NCBI RefSeq assembly: GCF_003352065.1
Contig: NZ_CP025803.1
Coordinates: forward strand, 2,893,574-2,957,573
Reading direction: 5' to 3'
DNA: 64,000 nt
Source: Sulfitobacter sp. SK011
GTDB lineage: Bacteria; Pseudomonadota; Alphaproteobacteria; Rhodobacterales; Rhodobacteraceae
Shown here: one piece after another, positions 25,806 through 35,093 of the stretch
Numbering within the stretch: the stretch's first letter is position 1
Layout of the letters: each line of letters opens with the position of its first letter
Made by a program: the position numbers and the translations under genes
The notes under the pieces: generated by a model
What the model was told of the DNA's origin: nothing
Seen by the model: only the letters and a program-made list of their open reading frames with translations
The model's database searches: none

Positions 25806-26080
25806 CCGAACAAGATATTCCCATGTCCCGTCCCAATACGGGTATGAGCCCCAAAACCAACATAGCCATTTATGGACCTATCCAACAGAAAAAACTGGGT
25901 TTTTACCATGGTTTTTCCCCATTAAATCAAAACCGCAATGGGTTGCGTCAAAAACCGCGGAACGACAACACCTATCCCAGCATAACAAAACCTGACCCGC
26001 GTGGGCATTTTGGCCGCATTGGAAACAATGCCGCCATATTGTGGAATCACTGCTGGCGATGTGGGAGTCTGCGATCAGGC
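25806..26080. other. AT-richer intergenic region between the Wzy-like gene and the PKS operon
   Basis: Both flanking genes are on the minus strand. This 275-base gap is clearly richer in A/T than its neighbours and should contain the end of the Wzy-like transcript and the promoter of the PKS operon. No gene with a ribosome site was found in it. Confidence 0.55.
25921..25951 (-). promoter_or_regulatory. Candidate promoter of the PKS/NRPS operon
   Basis: On the minus strand TTGACG (25951-25946) is followed after 19 bases by TTTAAT (25926-25921). The spacing is longer than the usual 16-18 bases, so the match is suboptimal. It would give a 5' leader of about 110 bases before the PKS ATG at 25805. 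Confidence 0.3.
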
Positions 26081-27541
26081 CTAAAAAACCGTGCGCTTGC
26101 CAGATCGCACAGCAGGCTTGCCCAAAACCACATCACGCTCGATCGGATGGCGCGGCCCGACACGGGCATGCGGCATCAGTTTTTCCGCATGACCCAGTAT
26201 CGCACCCGCTGTCAGCCACGTGAAAGGCGTTAACGTCGCATTGAGCAACATGTCCATCATGGTGACCCCAAGGATCACCGCAAGAGGCGCAACAAATGGT
26301 GACAAAGCTGTGTCACCATGCCGGTGGATGTAGAGCCCCATCAGGAACAGCGGCAATGCCAGCAGACCGAATTCGCATATGTATCCAAGCCAGCCGAAGG
26401 TCCCAAAAACGATGATCCAGCGGCCATCCGGGACCGACAATATCTCACCAGTTTCGGGATTGTGGACCAAACTTCGGCCCCACCCGCCCCAGCCAAAAAG
26501 CGGTTTCTCGGCCGCTCGGGCCAGCAACTGATCCTCGTGGAAAAACCGATAGCCAAGCGATTGCGCGCGATCTGTGCTGACGGCCTCAGCTTGGGCCAGA
26601 ATCGCATCAAGCGGCACCAGGTCGAAGTTGCGCAGCATCGGGTAAACAATCGCAACAAAAGCAAAGGCCACCGCCAGTCTAATCTGCCAGCGCGCCGGGA
26701 CAAATAGGATCACAGGCAGCAAAACAGCTCCGTACAACAGCGACGCCAGACTTTTGCACATGACCAGCAAGACGGCGAGGTATCCCACCAAAAGCATCAT
26801 TTTCCAACGGTCAACAGCCCTTGTATGGCGCGCCAATGCGCCGGCAGATAACAATGCGGTGCACATGAACAACGCCAGCCAGAGCCCATGCGGCAGGAAC
26901 ACGAACGGCCTGTAACCACCGCCCCGTATCGCCTGCTCAAACGAGTGCTGGAAAAACCCATAAATCCAGACGTTTAGCTGTGGGCTCAGCCGAACCTCGA
27001 TCAATGACGGGACCGAATAGATCAGCCCCCCGACCATCAGCGCGAGCAGTATTTCACGCAGCCCTTTTTCAGACGCCAGAAATTGTCTTGCCAGCAGGAA
27101 GGGCACCAGGGTCAGCATCTGAGCAATCAACACCGACCCCACATCACGAAGTGACTGCCCCGGCAATTGATCTGTCACGAAAACAATCGGGTCGGAGGTG
27201 CTGAGCACTTCAAACAAGATAGGATCGCTGTTGGTCAGCACCGTGGGGATCGCCGACAGAATAAGCCCCGCAACCAGCCACAGCGCCGCGCGCGATTTCG
27301 GGATCAGATCCACCCTTTGTTTCATCGCAAACGCGAGGATCACCAACACACTCAGGTTCGGGATCGACACTTTGTCCATCGCCGGAACAAACGGCAGGTT
27401 AAACTCGGCCAAAGGGGGTAAGAACAGATAGCCCCCCAGGATCGACCAGATCAACGCACGCTCCAACTTCAGGGTGCGAAAAAGGACCAGCGACACAAGC
27501 GGCCAGATCATCAGCATCAGATATGCTAAACCGTTGGGCAT
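26081..27541 (-). CDS. O-antigen ligase/polymerase-like membrane protein (Wzy/WaaL family)
   Basis: A 486-residue protein with ten or more hydrophobic segments spread over its length and a longer non-hydrophobic loop in the C-terminal half (about residues 310-390) containing YRFFHEDQLLARAAEKPLFGWGGWGRS (key parts: FHEDQLLARA, FGWGGWGR), the position and character of the large periplasmic loop of Wzy_C proteins. Such proteins polymerise lipid-linked repeat units or ligate them to an acceptor at the periplasmic face. Given its place in the locus it is the likely polymerase. The family is divergent, so polymerase versus ligase cannot be decided. Confidence 0.8.
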   Translation of the reverse strand: MPNGLAYLMLMIWPLVSLVLFRTLKLERALIWSILGGYLFLPPLAEFNLPFVPAMDKVSIPNLSVLVILAFAMKQRVDLIPKSRAALWLVAGLILSAIPTVLTNSDPILFEVLSTSDPIVFVTDQLPGQSLRDVGSVLIAQMLTLVPFLLARQFLASEKGLREILLALMVGGLIYSVPSLIEVRLSPQLNVWIYGFFQHSFEQAIRGGGYRPFVFLPHGLWLALFMCTALLSAGALARHTRAVDRWKMMLLVGYLAVLLVMCKSLASLLYGAVLLPVILFVPARWQIRLAVAFAFVAIVYPMLRNFDLVPLDAILAQAEAVSTDRAQSLGYRFFHEDQLLARAAEKPLFGWGGWGRSLVHNPETGEILSVPDGRWIIVFGTFGWLGYICEFGLLALPLFLMGLYIHRHGDTALSPFVAPLAVILGVTMMDMLLNATLTPFTWLTAGAILGHAEKLMPHARVGPRHPIERDVVLGKPAVRSGKRTVF

Positions 27542-27741
27542 GTGAATCCTGTGTCTGACGGGTCTAATTTGATCTGGCGAAAATTATCATCTGGTCTGCG
27601 CGCTGTCATCCCGGTAGATTTAGAGTGTACCTCATGTTTTAGGTTAACTAACTACCGTATGTGTCTGAAATTTATAAATATACGCCTTATGACAGCATTC
27701 GTTTCGGATGTAATGCCGGGTGTGGCCATTGGCGGGTACTT

Positions 27742-28488
27742 GTGAAATTTGGTGCCGGCGTATTCCAGATTGAGGTCAATTTCGCCACCCAGGCAGCATT
27801 GTTTCGCGGGATTAGGAAAAGATTGCGGCAAAGAACTGGATTCGCACTCGCCACACTGAACCTCGACCACCTGTCAAAACTGCGCCATGACGCGACATTT
27901 GCCCGGGCTTACACCGCCCACGACATTGTAATTGCGGATGGCCGTCCGGTCGTCTGGCTCTCACGGATTGCCCGCAGCCCCGTTGCGTTGATGCCCGGTG
28001 CTGATCTGATCTTGCCGCTGTGCGCCTTGGCCGCAGAGATGGATGCGCCCATCGCTCTGGTCGGCAGCAGCGACGCGGTGCTGCAAGGGGCGGCAGATGC
28101 GCTGTTGCAAAGCACGCCGGGACTAAAGATTGTCTATCGGCATGCCCCTGCCTTCGGGTTTGACCCAACGAGGCCTGAGGCAGATGCAATTTTTGAGACA
28201 CTATCAAAAAGTGGTGCAACCATTTGTTTCATTGCCCTTGGCGCGCCAAAACAAGAGGTATTCGCAGCGCGTGGGCGCGGCCAAGCGCCCAATATCGGCT
28301 TTGTATCAATCGGTGCAGGGCTAGATTTTCTGTCGGGGCATCAGGTGCGCGCGCCCCAAATCATGCGAAATCTGGCACTGGAATGGCTTTGGCGCGCAGC
28401 ACAGGAACCGCGCCGAATGGTGCCGCGCTATCTCAAGTGTTTTGCGGTCCTGCCGGGGCTGGTCGCGCAGGCCTTCCGCCAGCGCTAG
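27742..28488 (+). CDS. WecG/TagA/CpsF family glycosyltransferase (GT26)
   Basis: About 248 residues of the GT26 family, which typically adds the second sugar to an undecaprenyl-linked primer. Visible are GFALATLNLDHLSKL, the DGRPVVW block with the catalytic Asp, and FIALGAPKQE near the C-terminal third, followed by FVSIGAGLDFLSG and LEWLWRAAQEPRR (family C-terminal tail). I prefer the GTG at 27742 (VKFGAGVFQIEVNF, matching the usual N-terminus); a GTG at 27661 would add 27 residues unlike the family. It is the only plus-strand gene between the PKS block and the two GT2 genes. Confidence 0.87.
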   Translation: MKFGAGVFQIEVNFATQAALFRGIRKRLRQRTGFALATLNLDHLSKLRHDATFARAYTAHDIVIADGRPVVWLSRIARSPVALMPGADLILPLCALAAEMDAPIALVGSSDAVLQGAADALLQSTPGLKIVYRHAPAFGFDPTRPEADAIFETLSKSGATICFIALGAPKQEVFAARGRGQAPNIGFVSIGAGLDFLSGHQVRAPQIMRNLALEWLWRAAQEPRRMVPRYLKCFAVLPGLVAQAFRQR

Positions 28489-28508
28489 TTGCTCAGTTCG
28501 CTTCGCCT

Positions 28509-29453
28509 TTATTTATATTCGATGATCCGGGCTTTACCCCCACGGGCACGTCGCCAGTAATAGTGCATCGCCCCCATGGCCTCGGGAAACTTGCCCAGCA
28601 CCGTGAAAAACGCCCAGGTGAGATCGCCGCGCAGCGCCAGCCGGGCAATTTGAAGGGCGTAAATTGCAAAAAGCAGCAAGGCGACCGGGCCCGTCAAAAG
28701 CGCCAGCACGACGATGGCAATCGGCAGAATTGCACCCCAGAAAAGTGCCCGCCGGGTCTCAGCGACCCAGTGGCGTTCGGGGGGTGCCCCATGCAGAATG
28801 GCCCCTTCGGCAAAGGCGTGACCGGCGCGCCGACTGCGCCGCCACCAACGGGTAAAGCGCGTGATCCGGGCGTCATGCCACGTCATTTCAGCATCCAATC
28901 GCCAGATTTTCCACCCCGCCTGCCGCAGCCGCAGGCAAAGCTCCGGTTCCTCCCCCGCGATCAGATCATCGCGGTAGCCACCAACGTCACGCAAAGGTCT
29001 TAGCCGCATCAACGCATCCCCACCGCAGGCCAACGCTTGTCCGACAGGCGTGTCCCATTCACGGTCAATAAGGGCATTATAGACCGACGCTTCTGGATGG
29101 CGCTCGCGCCTGCGCCCGCAGACCACCGCAACATCCTCATGGGCCTGCAAAAATGCGATGGCACTGCCTATCCATCCTGCGCGCAGCACACAGTCACCGT
29201 CGAGAAACTGTACGAACTCGACATCATCATCCAAGGCCGCCAATCCAGCATTGCGGGCACGTGCGGCGGTGAACCCCTGCTCGATATCAAGTGCGATAAC
29301 AGTGGCTCCGAAGCCCTCAGCAGCCTTTGTCGACCCATCAGTTGACCCAGAATCAACATAGATCACCTGCCCAACCTGCCCCTCAAGCGCCGTCAGACAG
29401 GCGATCAGCCGCGCCCCTTCGTTGCGCCCTATGACAACAGCGGCAATCATCAC
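28509..29453 (-). CDS. Glycosyltransferase family 2 with C-terminal membrane segment
   Basis: A 314-residue protein. AAVVIGRNEGARLIACL starts the GT-A fold; VIYVDSGSTDGST and FVQFLDGDCVLRAGW (DxD at about residues 88-90) define GT2, and LIAGEEPELCLRLRQAGW (about 166-183) is the acceptor/base region. Two hydrophobic stretches (LFWGAILPIAIVVLALLTG and ALLLFAIYALQIARLAL, about 240-275) anchor the C-terminus. The start overlaps the preceding gene stop as ATGA. It likely builds the repeat unit at the cytoplasmic membrane. Confidence 0.9.
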   Translation of the reverse strand: MMIAAVVIGRNEGARLIACLTALEGQVGQVIYVDSGSTDGSTKAAEGFGATVIALDIEQGFTAARARNAGLAALDDDVEFVQFLDGDCVLRAGWIGSAIAFLQAHEDVAVVCGRRRERHPEASVYNALIDREWDTPVGQALACGGDALMRLRPLRDVGGYRDDLIAGEEPELCLRLRQAGWKIWRLDAEMTWHDARITRFTRWWRRSRRAGHAFAEGAILHGAPPERHWVAETRRALFWGAILPIAIVVLALLTGPVALLLFAIYALQIARLALRGDLTWAFFTVLGKFPEAMGAMHYYWRRARGGKARIIEYK

Positions 29454-30493
29454 CTATCGGCAGTCGCGATATGTGCCGTATAGGCATCCGAGCTGACGAG
29501 GAATCCTGCGCGATACAGCAACTCAACCCGGTTCCACCGACGTGCATCCAGAGAAAACAAAGATAAATCAGGCGTTTGTTCCATTACCCTCGCACGATTT
29601 GCGTCTTCACCGTGGGCAACGTCACCCGCCGCCAGTGACGCGGCGTCGCGGCCTTTTGGATCATTGGCAAATTTGTAATGCTTGATCAACGCAGTCACAT
29701 CCGCGCACCGCACGCCCATCGACAGATGTGGATGCGGTGCTGGCGTCACCTCCGGTCCGTTAAAGATAAGTGGATGTTTGGTCAGACAGCAGTTTTCACC
29801 AAAGACCTTGGCGCGCACCCCGCCAAAGTAAAACTTGGTCTCTGCATTGCTGATCGTGTTGTCCTTCAGGAGCGCTGAAAACTCTATGTCCGGGTCGTGA
29901 TAGTTGCGTTTTTCGACCGCGCTGAGGTCAAAATACAAAAACTCAAGTAGTGCTTGTTTGAACGGCAGATCTGCGACGGCGTTCAGCGGCCCTTTGGGGA
30001 ACATTTCCAGCATCTGGGCAACCATCGCGGTAAACCCCTGCGCCTCCAGATACCCAATCAGGCCATTTATGCCGACGGTTGTGCGGCCCTCAAAATCAAG
30101 GATCTCGTCCATATCGGCATAAAGACACCATCGGTTCTGGCCATAGGTGTTGGCCGGATACTGTCGGATCAGGTCCTCATATCGGGCCAGCGGCAATTTG
30201 CATTGATCAATCACCGTGCCTTTTTCGCGCTTGATCCGTGCAATCGTGTCATCCGTCGACCCATTGTCGATGAACACGAAATGCTTGACCCCCATCGCCC
30301 GGTAATGGCGGAAAAACCCGTTCAGATAATAGCTTCCGTTACGCACCAGCGCGATCAGGACAACATCACCGGCGGCCACATCCAGCGCTTTTGGCCCATG
30401 CAGATGATGCAGGGACGCGACAAATCGCGCGTGGCGTCGGGCCTCGCGGAAGCGGGACCACAAACGGCGGACAATATGAACGGGGCCTTTCAT
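29450..30493 (-). CDS. Glycosyltransferase, GT2_4 (DxDE-type) family
   Basis: About 347 residues. VVLIALVRNGSYYLNGFFRHYRAMGVKHFVFIDNGSTDDT (key parts: LIALVRNGSYYL, FVFIDNGSTDDT) and CLYADMDEILDF (DMDE metal-binding motif, about residues 123-134) are typical of the Glyco_tranf_2_4 family, often found in polysaccharide or glycolipid loci. ATG at 30493 (MKGPVHIV) is chosen; upstream in-frame codons run into the neighbouring FAD oxidase gene and have no family-like sequence. It ends the polysaccharide locus; the next gene on the same strand is metabolic. Confidence 0.8.
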   Translation of the reverse strand: MKGPVHIVRRLWSRFREARRHARFVASLHHLHGPKALDVAAGDVVLIALVRNGSYYLNGFFRHYRAMGVKHFVFIDNGSTDDTIARIKREKGTVIDQCKLPLARYEDLIRQYPANTYGQNRWCLYADMDEILDFEGRTTVGINGLIGYLEAQGFTAMVAQMLEMFPKGPLNAVADLPFKQALLEFLYFDLSAVEKRNYHDPDIEFSALLKDNTISNAETKFYFGGVRAKVFGENCCLTKHPLIFNGPEVTPAPHPHLSMGVRCADVTALIKHYKFANDPKGRDAASLAAGDVAHGEDANRARVMEQTPDLSLFSLDARRWNRVELLYRAGFLVSSDAYTAHIATADR

Positions 30494-30542
30494 GGCATGG
30501 GTGATACGACAGCGCGCAGCAGCGGTCCACTGAAAGCGCCCG

Positions 30543-31883
30543 CTATTCGGCCCCCGCGCGCCATTCTTTGTAGCGCAAATAGGCATTTGCCCCCCACCCG
30601 GCAAAGGGTTGCGGGGGCAAGCGCTTGGGGTCGTCCTCTGCCGCAAAATGATCGACGATGGCCGAGCGTTGGCCCATTGCCAGCTCCGCCGCCGCGATCC
30701 CCGTCAATGTGCCGCGCGCAGTGCCAAGGCCGTTCTGCACACAGGCAGAAAAGACGCCGCTTTCCACCTGACCGGTCACCGACACACCGTTGCGCGTCAA
30801 ACAAAGGTGCCCGGCCCATCTATATTGCATCTCAAGTCCGGCCAATTGCGGAAACCGCGTGTCAAACTTTGTCCGTTGCACACGGGCGGCACGGGCCACA
30901 TCCGCCGCGCCTGCCATCATGCCGGGGCGCAAGGCGGCACAGGTCCTCGTGATGATCCGGTTGCCCCCTTGGGCACTGTCGATCCGGCGCATCGTGGTGC
31001 CCATCGGATCAGACGGGGTGACCCCCCAACGCGGGGCACCGCCCAGCACCCCAAGCTGATCGGCCGTAAGCTCAGGCGTCATCGAGGCAAAAAGAAACAC
31101 CTGCATCAGCCGCCCCTTGGCGATGCCAAAACTCTCCAAATGACCATTATTTGCTAGGATTACACGCGGCGTGGTGATCTGACCCTTGTCGGTTTTGACC
31201 AGCCAATCGGCACCTTTGCGTTCAAAACCGACCACCGGCGACGTCTCAAACACCTGGACCCCCGCCGTACTGAGCCCTGCTGCTAACCCTTGGATATATC
31301 CGGCAGGTTGCAACATCAGTGTTCCGGGCGTGTAGAGGCCAGAGCGGTAGTGGCGGCTTCCGGTCAGCTCAAACATTGCCTGCGCATCTAGGAGTTCGGA
31401 GCGTTCATCGAGGGTCTCAAGATGGCGCGCATAGCTGCGGTTATGGGTATCGCCCGCCTCTGATGCGGCCCCGTTCACCTTGCCCACCGGGTCGGCAAAA
31501 GCAGGGTTTATCCCATATTCCGCAACTGCCGCGCGCGCGAAAGCAATGGCCCCGCGGTTCAGGCCGATCAACGCGCGGTCATCGCCGCCGCCCGCGTAAT
31601 CGTCCGAGGCCAGGTCATGTGGCAGATCAATCATAAAGCCCGAATTGCGGCCAGCAGTCCCTTCGCCCACACACAGCGCATCCAGCACGGACACCCGCAA
31701 GTTCGGATCAATCTGGCGCAGCCTTCGTGCCGCGGATAACCCTGCAAACCCCGCACCGATGATCACCACGTCAGCGGTTTGGACATCACATAAGGGACGC
31801 GGCGCACCGTATCCGCCAAGTATCTCGGCCCAGGCTGCAGGGCTGTCAAAACGCGGAGTTCGGATAGCGGCGTAGCGGCTCAA
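30543..31883 (-). CDS. FAD-dependent amine oxidase/dehydrogenase (DAO family, PuuB-like)
   Basis: A 446-residue flavoprotein. VVIIGAGFAGLSAARRL (about residues 39-55) is the Rossmann FAD motif, GEGTAGRNSGF (about 74-84) the conserved second block of DAO-family amine oxidases, and GMMAGAADVAR/YRWAGHLCLTRNG lie in the C-terminal FAD region. It likely oxidises a secondary or primary amine to an aldehyde or imine, which the aldehyde dehydrogenase encoded just upstream would take further. The start is TTG, overlapping the dehydrogenase stop as TTGA, with GAGGTGG before it. It is a distant paralogue of the oxidase at the right edge of the window. Confidence 0.85.
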   Translation of the reverse strand: MSRYAAIRTPRFDSPAAWAEILGGYGAPRPLCDVQTADVVIIGAGFAGLSAARRLRQIDPNLRVSVLDALCVGEGTAGRNSGFMIDLPHDLASDDYAGGGDDRALIGLNRGAIAFARAAVAEYGINPAFADPVGKVNGAASEAGDTHNRSYARHLETLDERSELLDAQAMFELTGSRHYRSGLYTPGTLMLQPAGYIQGLAAGLSTAGVQVFETSPVVGFERKGADWLVKTDKGQITTPRVILANNGHLESFGIAKGRLMQVFLFASMTPELTADQLGVLGGAPRWGVTPSDPMGTTMRRIDSAQGGNRIITRTCAALRPGMMAGAADVARAARVQRTKFDTRFPQLAGLEMQYRWAGHLCLTRNGVSVTGQVESGVFSACVQNGLGTARGTLTGIAAAELAMGQRSAIVDHFAAEDDPKRLPPQPFAGWGANAYLRYKEWRAGAE

Positions 31884-33379
31884 TCCACCACCTCATCTGC
31901 ATCATCGGAAAGGTCGATCCAGATGGTTTTAAGCTGGGTATATTGGTCATGCGCATGTAGCGAGTTGTCCCGCCCGCCAAAACCCGATTGCTTGAAACCG
32001 CCAAAGGGCGTCGAAATATCGCCCTCGCCATAACTGTTGAGGGTCACAGTACCGGCGCGCAGCATCCGCGCACCCCGCATCGCTCGCTTGCCGTTGGCAG
32101 TGAAAATCGACGCACAGAGCCCGTAGTCCGTATCATTGGCAACGCTGATCGCTTCGTCAAAACTGCTGACCTCAATCACACTTAAAACCGGGCCAAAGAT
32201 TTCCTCGCGTGCCAAACGGTGATCATTACCGGGCACTTCCAGCACGGTCGCCTCAACAAAGACACCACCTTTGGTACCACCCCCCACACGTGGTTTAGGA
32301 GCATCTTTCAAATAGCTGGAAACTTTATCAAAATGGGCTTTGCTGACCATTGCGCCCAGCCGCGTTTCAGGGTCCAGCGGATCGCCCACCGGCCATTCAC
32401 GCATATGCGCCTCGATTTTATTAAGGAGCTCTTCCTTGATGGATTTATGCACGATCAGCCGACTGATGGCACTGCAATTTTCGCCCATATTCCACAGCGC
32501 GCCATTGGCGATATGAGCCGCCACCCGGTCAAGGTTTTCGGCGTCCTCCATGACCACGCAAGGGTTCTTGCCGCCCATTTCGAGCACGACCTCCTTGGCG
32601 TTGCTTTCACCCGCATAGCCCAGAAACCGTTTACCCGTGACGGTCGATCCTGTGAAACTGACCATGTCCACATCCATATGCCGACCAAGCGGTTCGCCCA
32701 CGTCCGCGCCGCCCCCCGGAAGCACGTTCAATACGCCACGCGGCACGCCCGCCTCATGCGCCAGTTCAGCAACCCGCAAGGCCGTAAGCGAGGTTTCCTC
32801 GGCTGGTTTCACAATCATTGAACACCCCGCCGCCAACGCAGGCGCGATTTTCCATGCCATCATCAGCAAAGGGAAGTTCCACGGCAGGACCAACCCCACC
32901 ACGCCAATCGGTTCACGCACCACCAATGCAATGTGATCGTCAGACGCAGGTGCCACCTGATCATAAATTTTATCAATGGCTTCTGCGTGCCACTTAATGC
33001 AATGGATCGTCTCAGGAATATCGACTGTTTCACAATCGAAAATCGTTTTGCCGCTGTCGACACTTTCCATGATCGCAAGTTCACGCGCATTTCGGGTCAG
33101 CAGCTTGGCAAACCGGATCAGCACATCCTTGCGCTCGGAGGGATGCAGGCGCGACCACCGGCCATCCTCAAAAGCCTCACGCGCTTTGGCGACCGCAAAA
33201 TCAACATCCTCGACCCCGCAGGCGGCAATATCGGCCAATTTGGCACCTGTCGCGGGATTCGCCGTTGCAAAAGTCTTGCCCGAAGCGGCAGGGCGATATG
33301 CGCCATCAACAAAGGCCGCGGTTGGGAAATCCAGTTCAGCAGCAAGCGATGTGTATTCTTCTTTTGTGAGCAATTCCAT
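31880..33379 (-). CDS. NAD(P)-dependent aldehyde dehydrogenase (PuuC-like)
   Basis: A 499-residue ALDH superfamily enzyme. Seen are VLPWNFPLLM (about residues 163-172), GSTVTGKRF (nucleotide fold), VVLEMGGKNP with the catalytic Glu, WNMGENCSAISRL with the catalytic Cys (about 302) and EIFGPVLSV. The pattern is closest to gamma-glutamyl-gamma-aminobutyraldehyde and related semialdehyde dehydrogenases. The gene sits four bases after the DapA-family gene stop and overlaps the oxidase start, so an amine-oxidation pathway is likely. The substrate is not assignable from sequence. Confidence 0.9.
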   Translation of the reverse strand: MELLTKEEYTSLAAELDFPTAAFVDGAYRPAASGKTFATANPATGAKLADIAACGVEDVDFAVAKAREAFEDGRWSRLHPSERKDVLIRFAKLLTRNARELAIMESVDSGKTIFDCETVDIPETIHCIKWHAEAIDKIYDQVAPASDDHIALVVREPIGVVGLVLPWNFPLLMMAWKIAPALAAGCSMIVKPAEETSLTALRVAELAHEAGVPRGVLNVLPGGGADVGEPLGRHMDVDMVSFTGSTVTGKRFLGYAGESNAKEVVLEMGGKNPCVVMEDAENLDRVAAHIANGALWNMGENCSAISRLIVHKSIKEELLNKIEAHMREWPVGDPLDPETRLGAMVSKAHFDKVSSYLKDAPKPRVGGGTKGGVFVEATVLEVPGNDHRLAREEIFGPVLSVIEVSSFDEAISVANDTDYGLCASIFTANGKRAMRGARMLRAGTVTLNSYGEGDISTPFGGFKQSGFGGRDNSLHAHDQYTQLKTIWIDLSDDADEVVD

Positions 33380-33383
33380 ATCC

Positions 33384-34301
33384 TTACCCCTCTGCCTGAA
33401 TGTGTGCGATGGTTGTTTTCAAAACGCGCACAACCTGTTCCAGGCTGCGTTTGTCATCTTTGTTCAGCGGTTTGAGCGGTGGCATCATGCCGCCGGTATC
33501 AATGCCAGCCATTGTGGTGCCGTGTTTGACGCAGGCCACGAATTTACCGCCCTGTTCGAGCACCCGCATCAGCGGCATCATGGCGGACATGATGCGGCGG
33601 CCTTTGGCAAAATCCCCCTGCACCGCACAGGCCTCGTAGAGCGCCACATGTTCGTCCGGCAAAAAGTTGGACCCGGCACAAACCCAGGACCGCGCGCCCC
33701 ATGCAAAGAACTCAAGCGCCTGATCGTCCATGCCGCAGGACATTTGAATATGTGGATAATCACGGGCCAGCAGATGCACCCGGTTGATATCGCCGCTGCT
33801 TTCCTTGATTGCGTAGATATTTCGGCTGCGCCCCACCCGGTCGAGGAATTCCTGGCCCATGTTCACGCCCATGCGACCGGGGTAATTGTAAAGCATGACA
33901 GGCAGGTTCGCAGCCCGGTCAATGGCCAGCGCATTAAGCGCATTTTCGCGTTCTGTGGGCACCGAATATGGCGGCGTGCCAAGCAAGATCGCATCCGCCT
34001 TGAGGTCGCGGGCACCAGCCGCCAAAGCCACCGAGTCAGGTGTGCGCATCGCACCGGTCCCGACAATCAGTGGCAAGCGGCCCTTTATGCGCTCCTTGGT
34101 GAACTTTGCCAGCGCCAGCCTGTCCTCAACCGTCTGGGCATAGTTTTCCCCGGTGGAGCCGCCCGAAATGATGCCATGCACCCCCGCCTCAATAAGATGG
34201 TCGATTTGATCAGCCAAAGCATTATGATTGAACGTGCCATCAGGGTTCAACGGCGTGACAATCGGGGTATAGATCCCCTCGAATTTGAATATCGGTGTCA
34301 T
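33384..34301 (-). CDS. Dihydrodipicolinate synthase (DapA) family lyase/aldolase
   Basis: A 305-residue TIM-barrel class I aldolase. Visible are GSTGENYAQT (pyruvate-binding GSTGE, about residues 47-56), the tyrosine of LYNYPGRMG (about 135-143) and the Schiff-base lysine of YAIKESSGD (about 162-170). In an operon with an aldehyde dehydrogenase and an FAD oxidase but no lysine genes, it is more likely a catabolic lyase or deaminase (for example of a hydroxyproline, sugar-acid or opine type) than DapA itself. The start overlaps the gntR stop as ATGA, showing coupling. Confidence 0.85.
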   Translation of the reverse strand: MTPIFKFEGIYTPIVTPLNPDGTFNHNALADQIDHLIEAGVHGIISGGSTGENYAQTVEDRLALAKFTKERIKGRLPLIVGTGAMRTPDSVALAAGARDLKADAILLGTPPYSVPTERENALNALAIDRAANLPVMLYNYPGRMGVNMGQEFLDRVGRSRNIYAIKESSGDINRVHLLARDYPHIQMSCGMDDQALEFFAWGARSWVCAGSNFLPDEHVALYEACAVQGDFAKGRRIMSAMMPLMRVLEQGGKFVACVKHGTTMAGIDTGGMMPPLKPLNKDDKRSLEQVVRVLKTTIAHIQAEG

Positions 34302-35014
34302 AGCGTCCTCACTTTGGGCGACGTGGCGGCACCCAGTTGCAGGTCAAGCCCGCTGGGCATGACAAATTGTTCGATCCGGCCACGCGACAGGTTCCAATGT
34401 TCGACTGCAAGGGCAGCTGCTGCGTCTTCATCGCCTGCCTCAATCGCGGCGATGATCGCGTCATGCTGCTGGCTGGCGAGGGTCAGGTTCTCCGCCATTT
34501 CACTGTCTTGTGGGCGAAAGAACGTCATCGAAATGCGGGCATGGTCGATCAGCAGGCGCTGGAAGCTTGGCAACAGATAAATATTGCCCGCCATCGTTCC
34601 GGTGATTTCGTGAAAATGATTGTTTGCCAGTGCACGTGCGGCAATATCCCCCCCGCGCAGGGCCGCCTTAAAAGCGCGCTGCGCATCTTTCAGCGCGCCG
34701 ATTTGCAAGTCCTGCGCGTTTTGCGCGGCCAGTCGCAGCACTGCACCATAGATCATCGGGGCCGCCAGGAAAAAGTCGCGCAAGGTGCGATGGCTCATCT
34801 CAGAGACCCGTGCACCGCGGTTTTTGCGGATATCCAGATATCCCTCCCCGGCAAGCTGGCGCAACACATCACGCAAAGGCGTGCGCGACAGGCCCCAAGT
34901 CTCTGACAGCGTCGCCTCATCCAGATCGGCACCAGGGGCCAGTTTCTGGGTCAGGATCGCGTGCCGCAAATAATGCAGAACGTCAGATTTTGAATGTTTG
35001 GGTGTCACGGTCAT
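34298..35014 (-). CDS. GntR-family transcriptional regulator (FadR/FCD subfamily)
   Basis: A 238-residue regulator. The N-terminal winged helix shows LDEATLSETWGLSRTPLRDVLRQLAGEGYL (key parts: LSETWGLSRTPLRDVL, LAGEGYLDI), and the C-terminal FCD domain has the helical pattern with NHFHEITGTMAGN, whose His residues commonly hold a metal. It is the first gene of the catabolic operon (gntR, dapA-like, aldehyde dehydrogenase, oxidase) and most likely represses it in the absence of the inducer. A candidate operator lies just upstream at 35065-35087. Confidence 0.9.
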   Translation of the reverse strand: MTVTPKHSKSDVLHYLRHAILTQKLAPGADLDEATLSETWGLSRTPLRDVLRQLAGEGYLDIRKNRGARVSEMSHRTLRDFFLAAPMIYGAVLRLAAQNAQDLQIGALKDAQRAFKAALRGGDIAARALANNHFHEITGTMAGNIYLLPSFQRLLIDHARISMTFFRPQDSEMAENLTLASQQHDAIIAAIEAGDEDAAAALAVEHWNLSRGRIEQFVMPSGLDLQLGAATSPKVRTL

Positions 35015-35064
35015 CCCCTGCCATCAGAAAAGCGACTCAATGGATGAGTCTGGGCAGGTTTAAC

Positions 35065-35087
35065 ATTGAATACAATTTGTGTACAAT
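35065..35087. promoter_or_regulatory. Candidate GntR operator upstream of the catabolic operon
   Basis: ATTGAATACAAT (35065-35076) is followed at once by TTGTGTACAAT (35077-35087). On the minus strand these read as TTGTAC-ACAA and TTGTAT-TCAA, two copies of a TTGT(N2)ACAA-like inverted repeat of the kind bound by FadR-type GntR proteins. It lies 51 bases before the gntR ATG, where a repressor would cover the promoter. Confidence 0.45.
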
Positions 35088-35093
35088 GATTCT

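Noticed and set aside
33384..34301. True dapA (lysine biosynthesis)
   Set aside because: The gene is locked into a GntR-controlled catabolic operon with an amine oxidase and an aldehyde dehydrogenase; the Schiff-base lysine alone does not decide the substrate.
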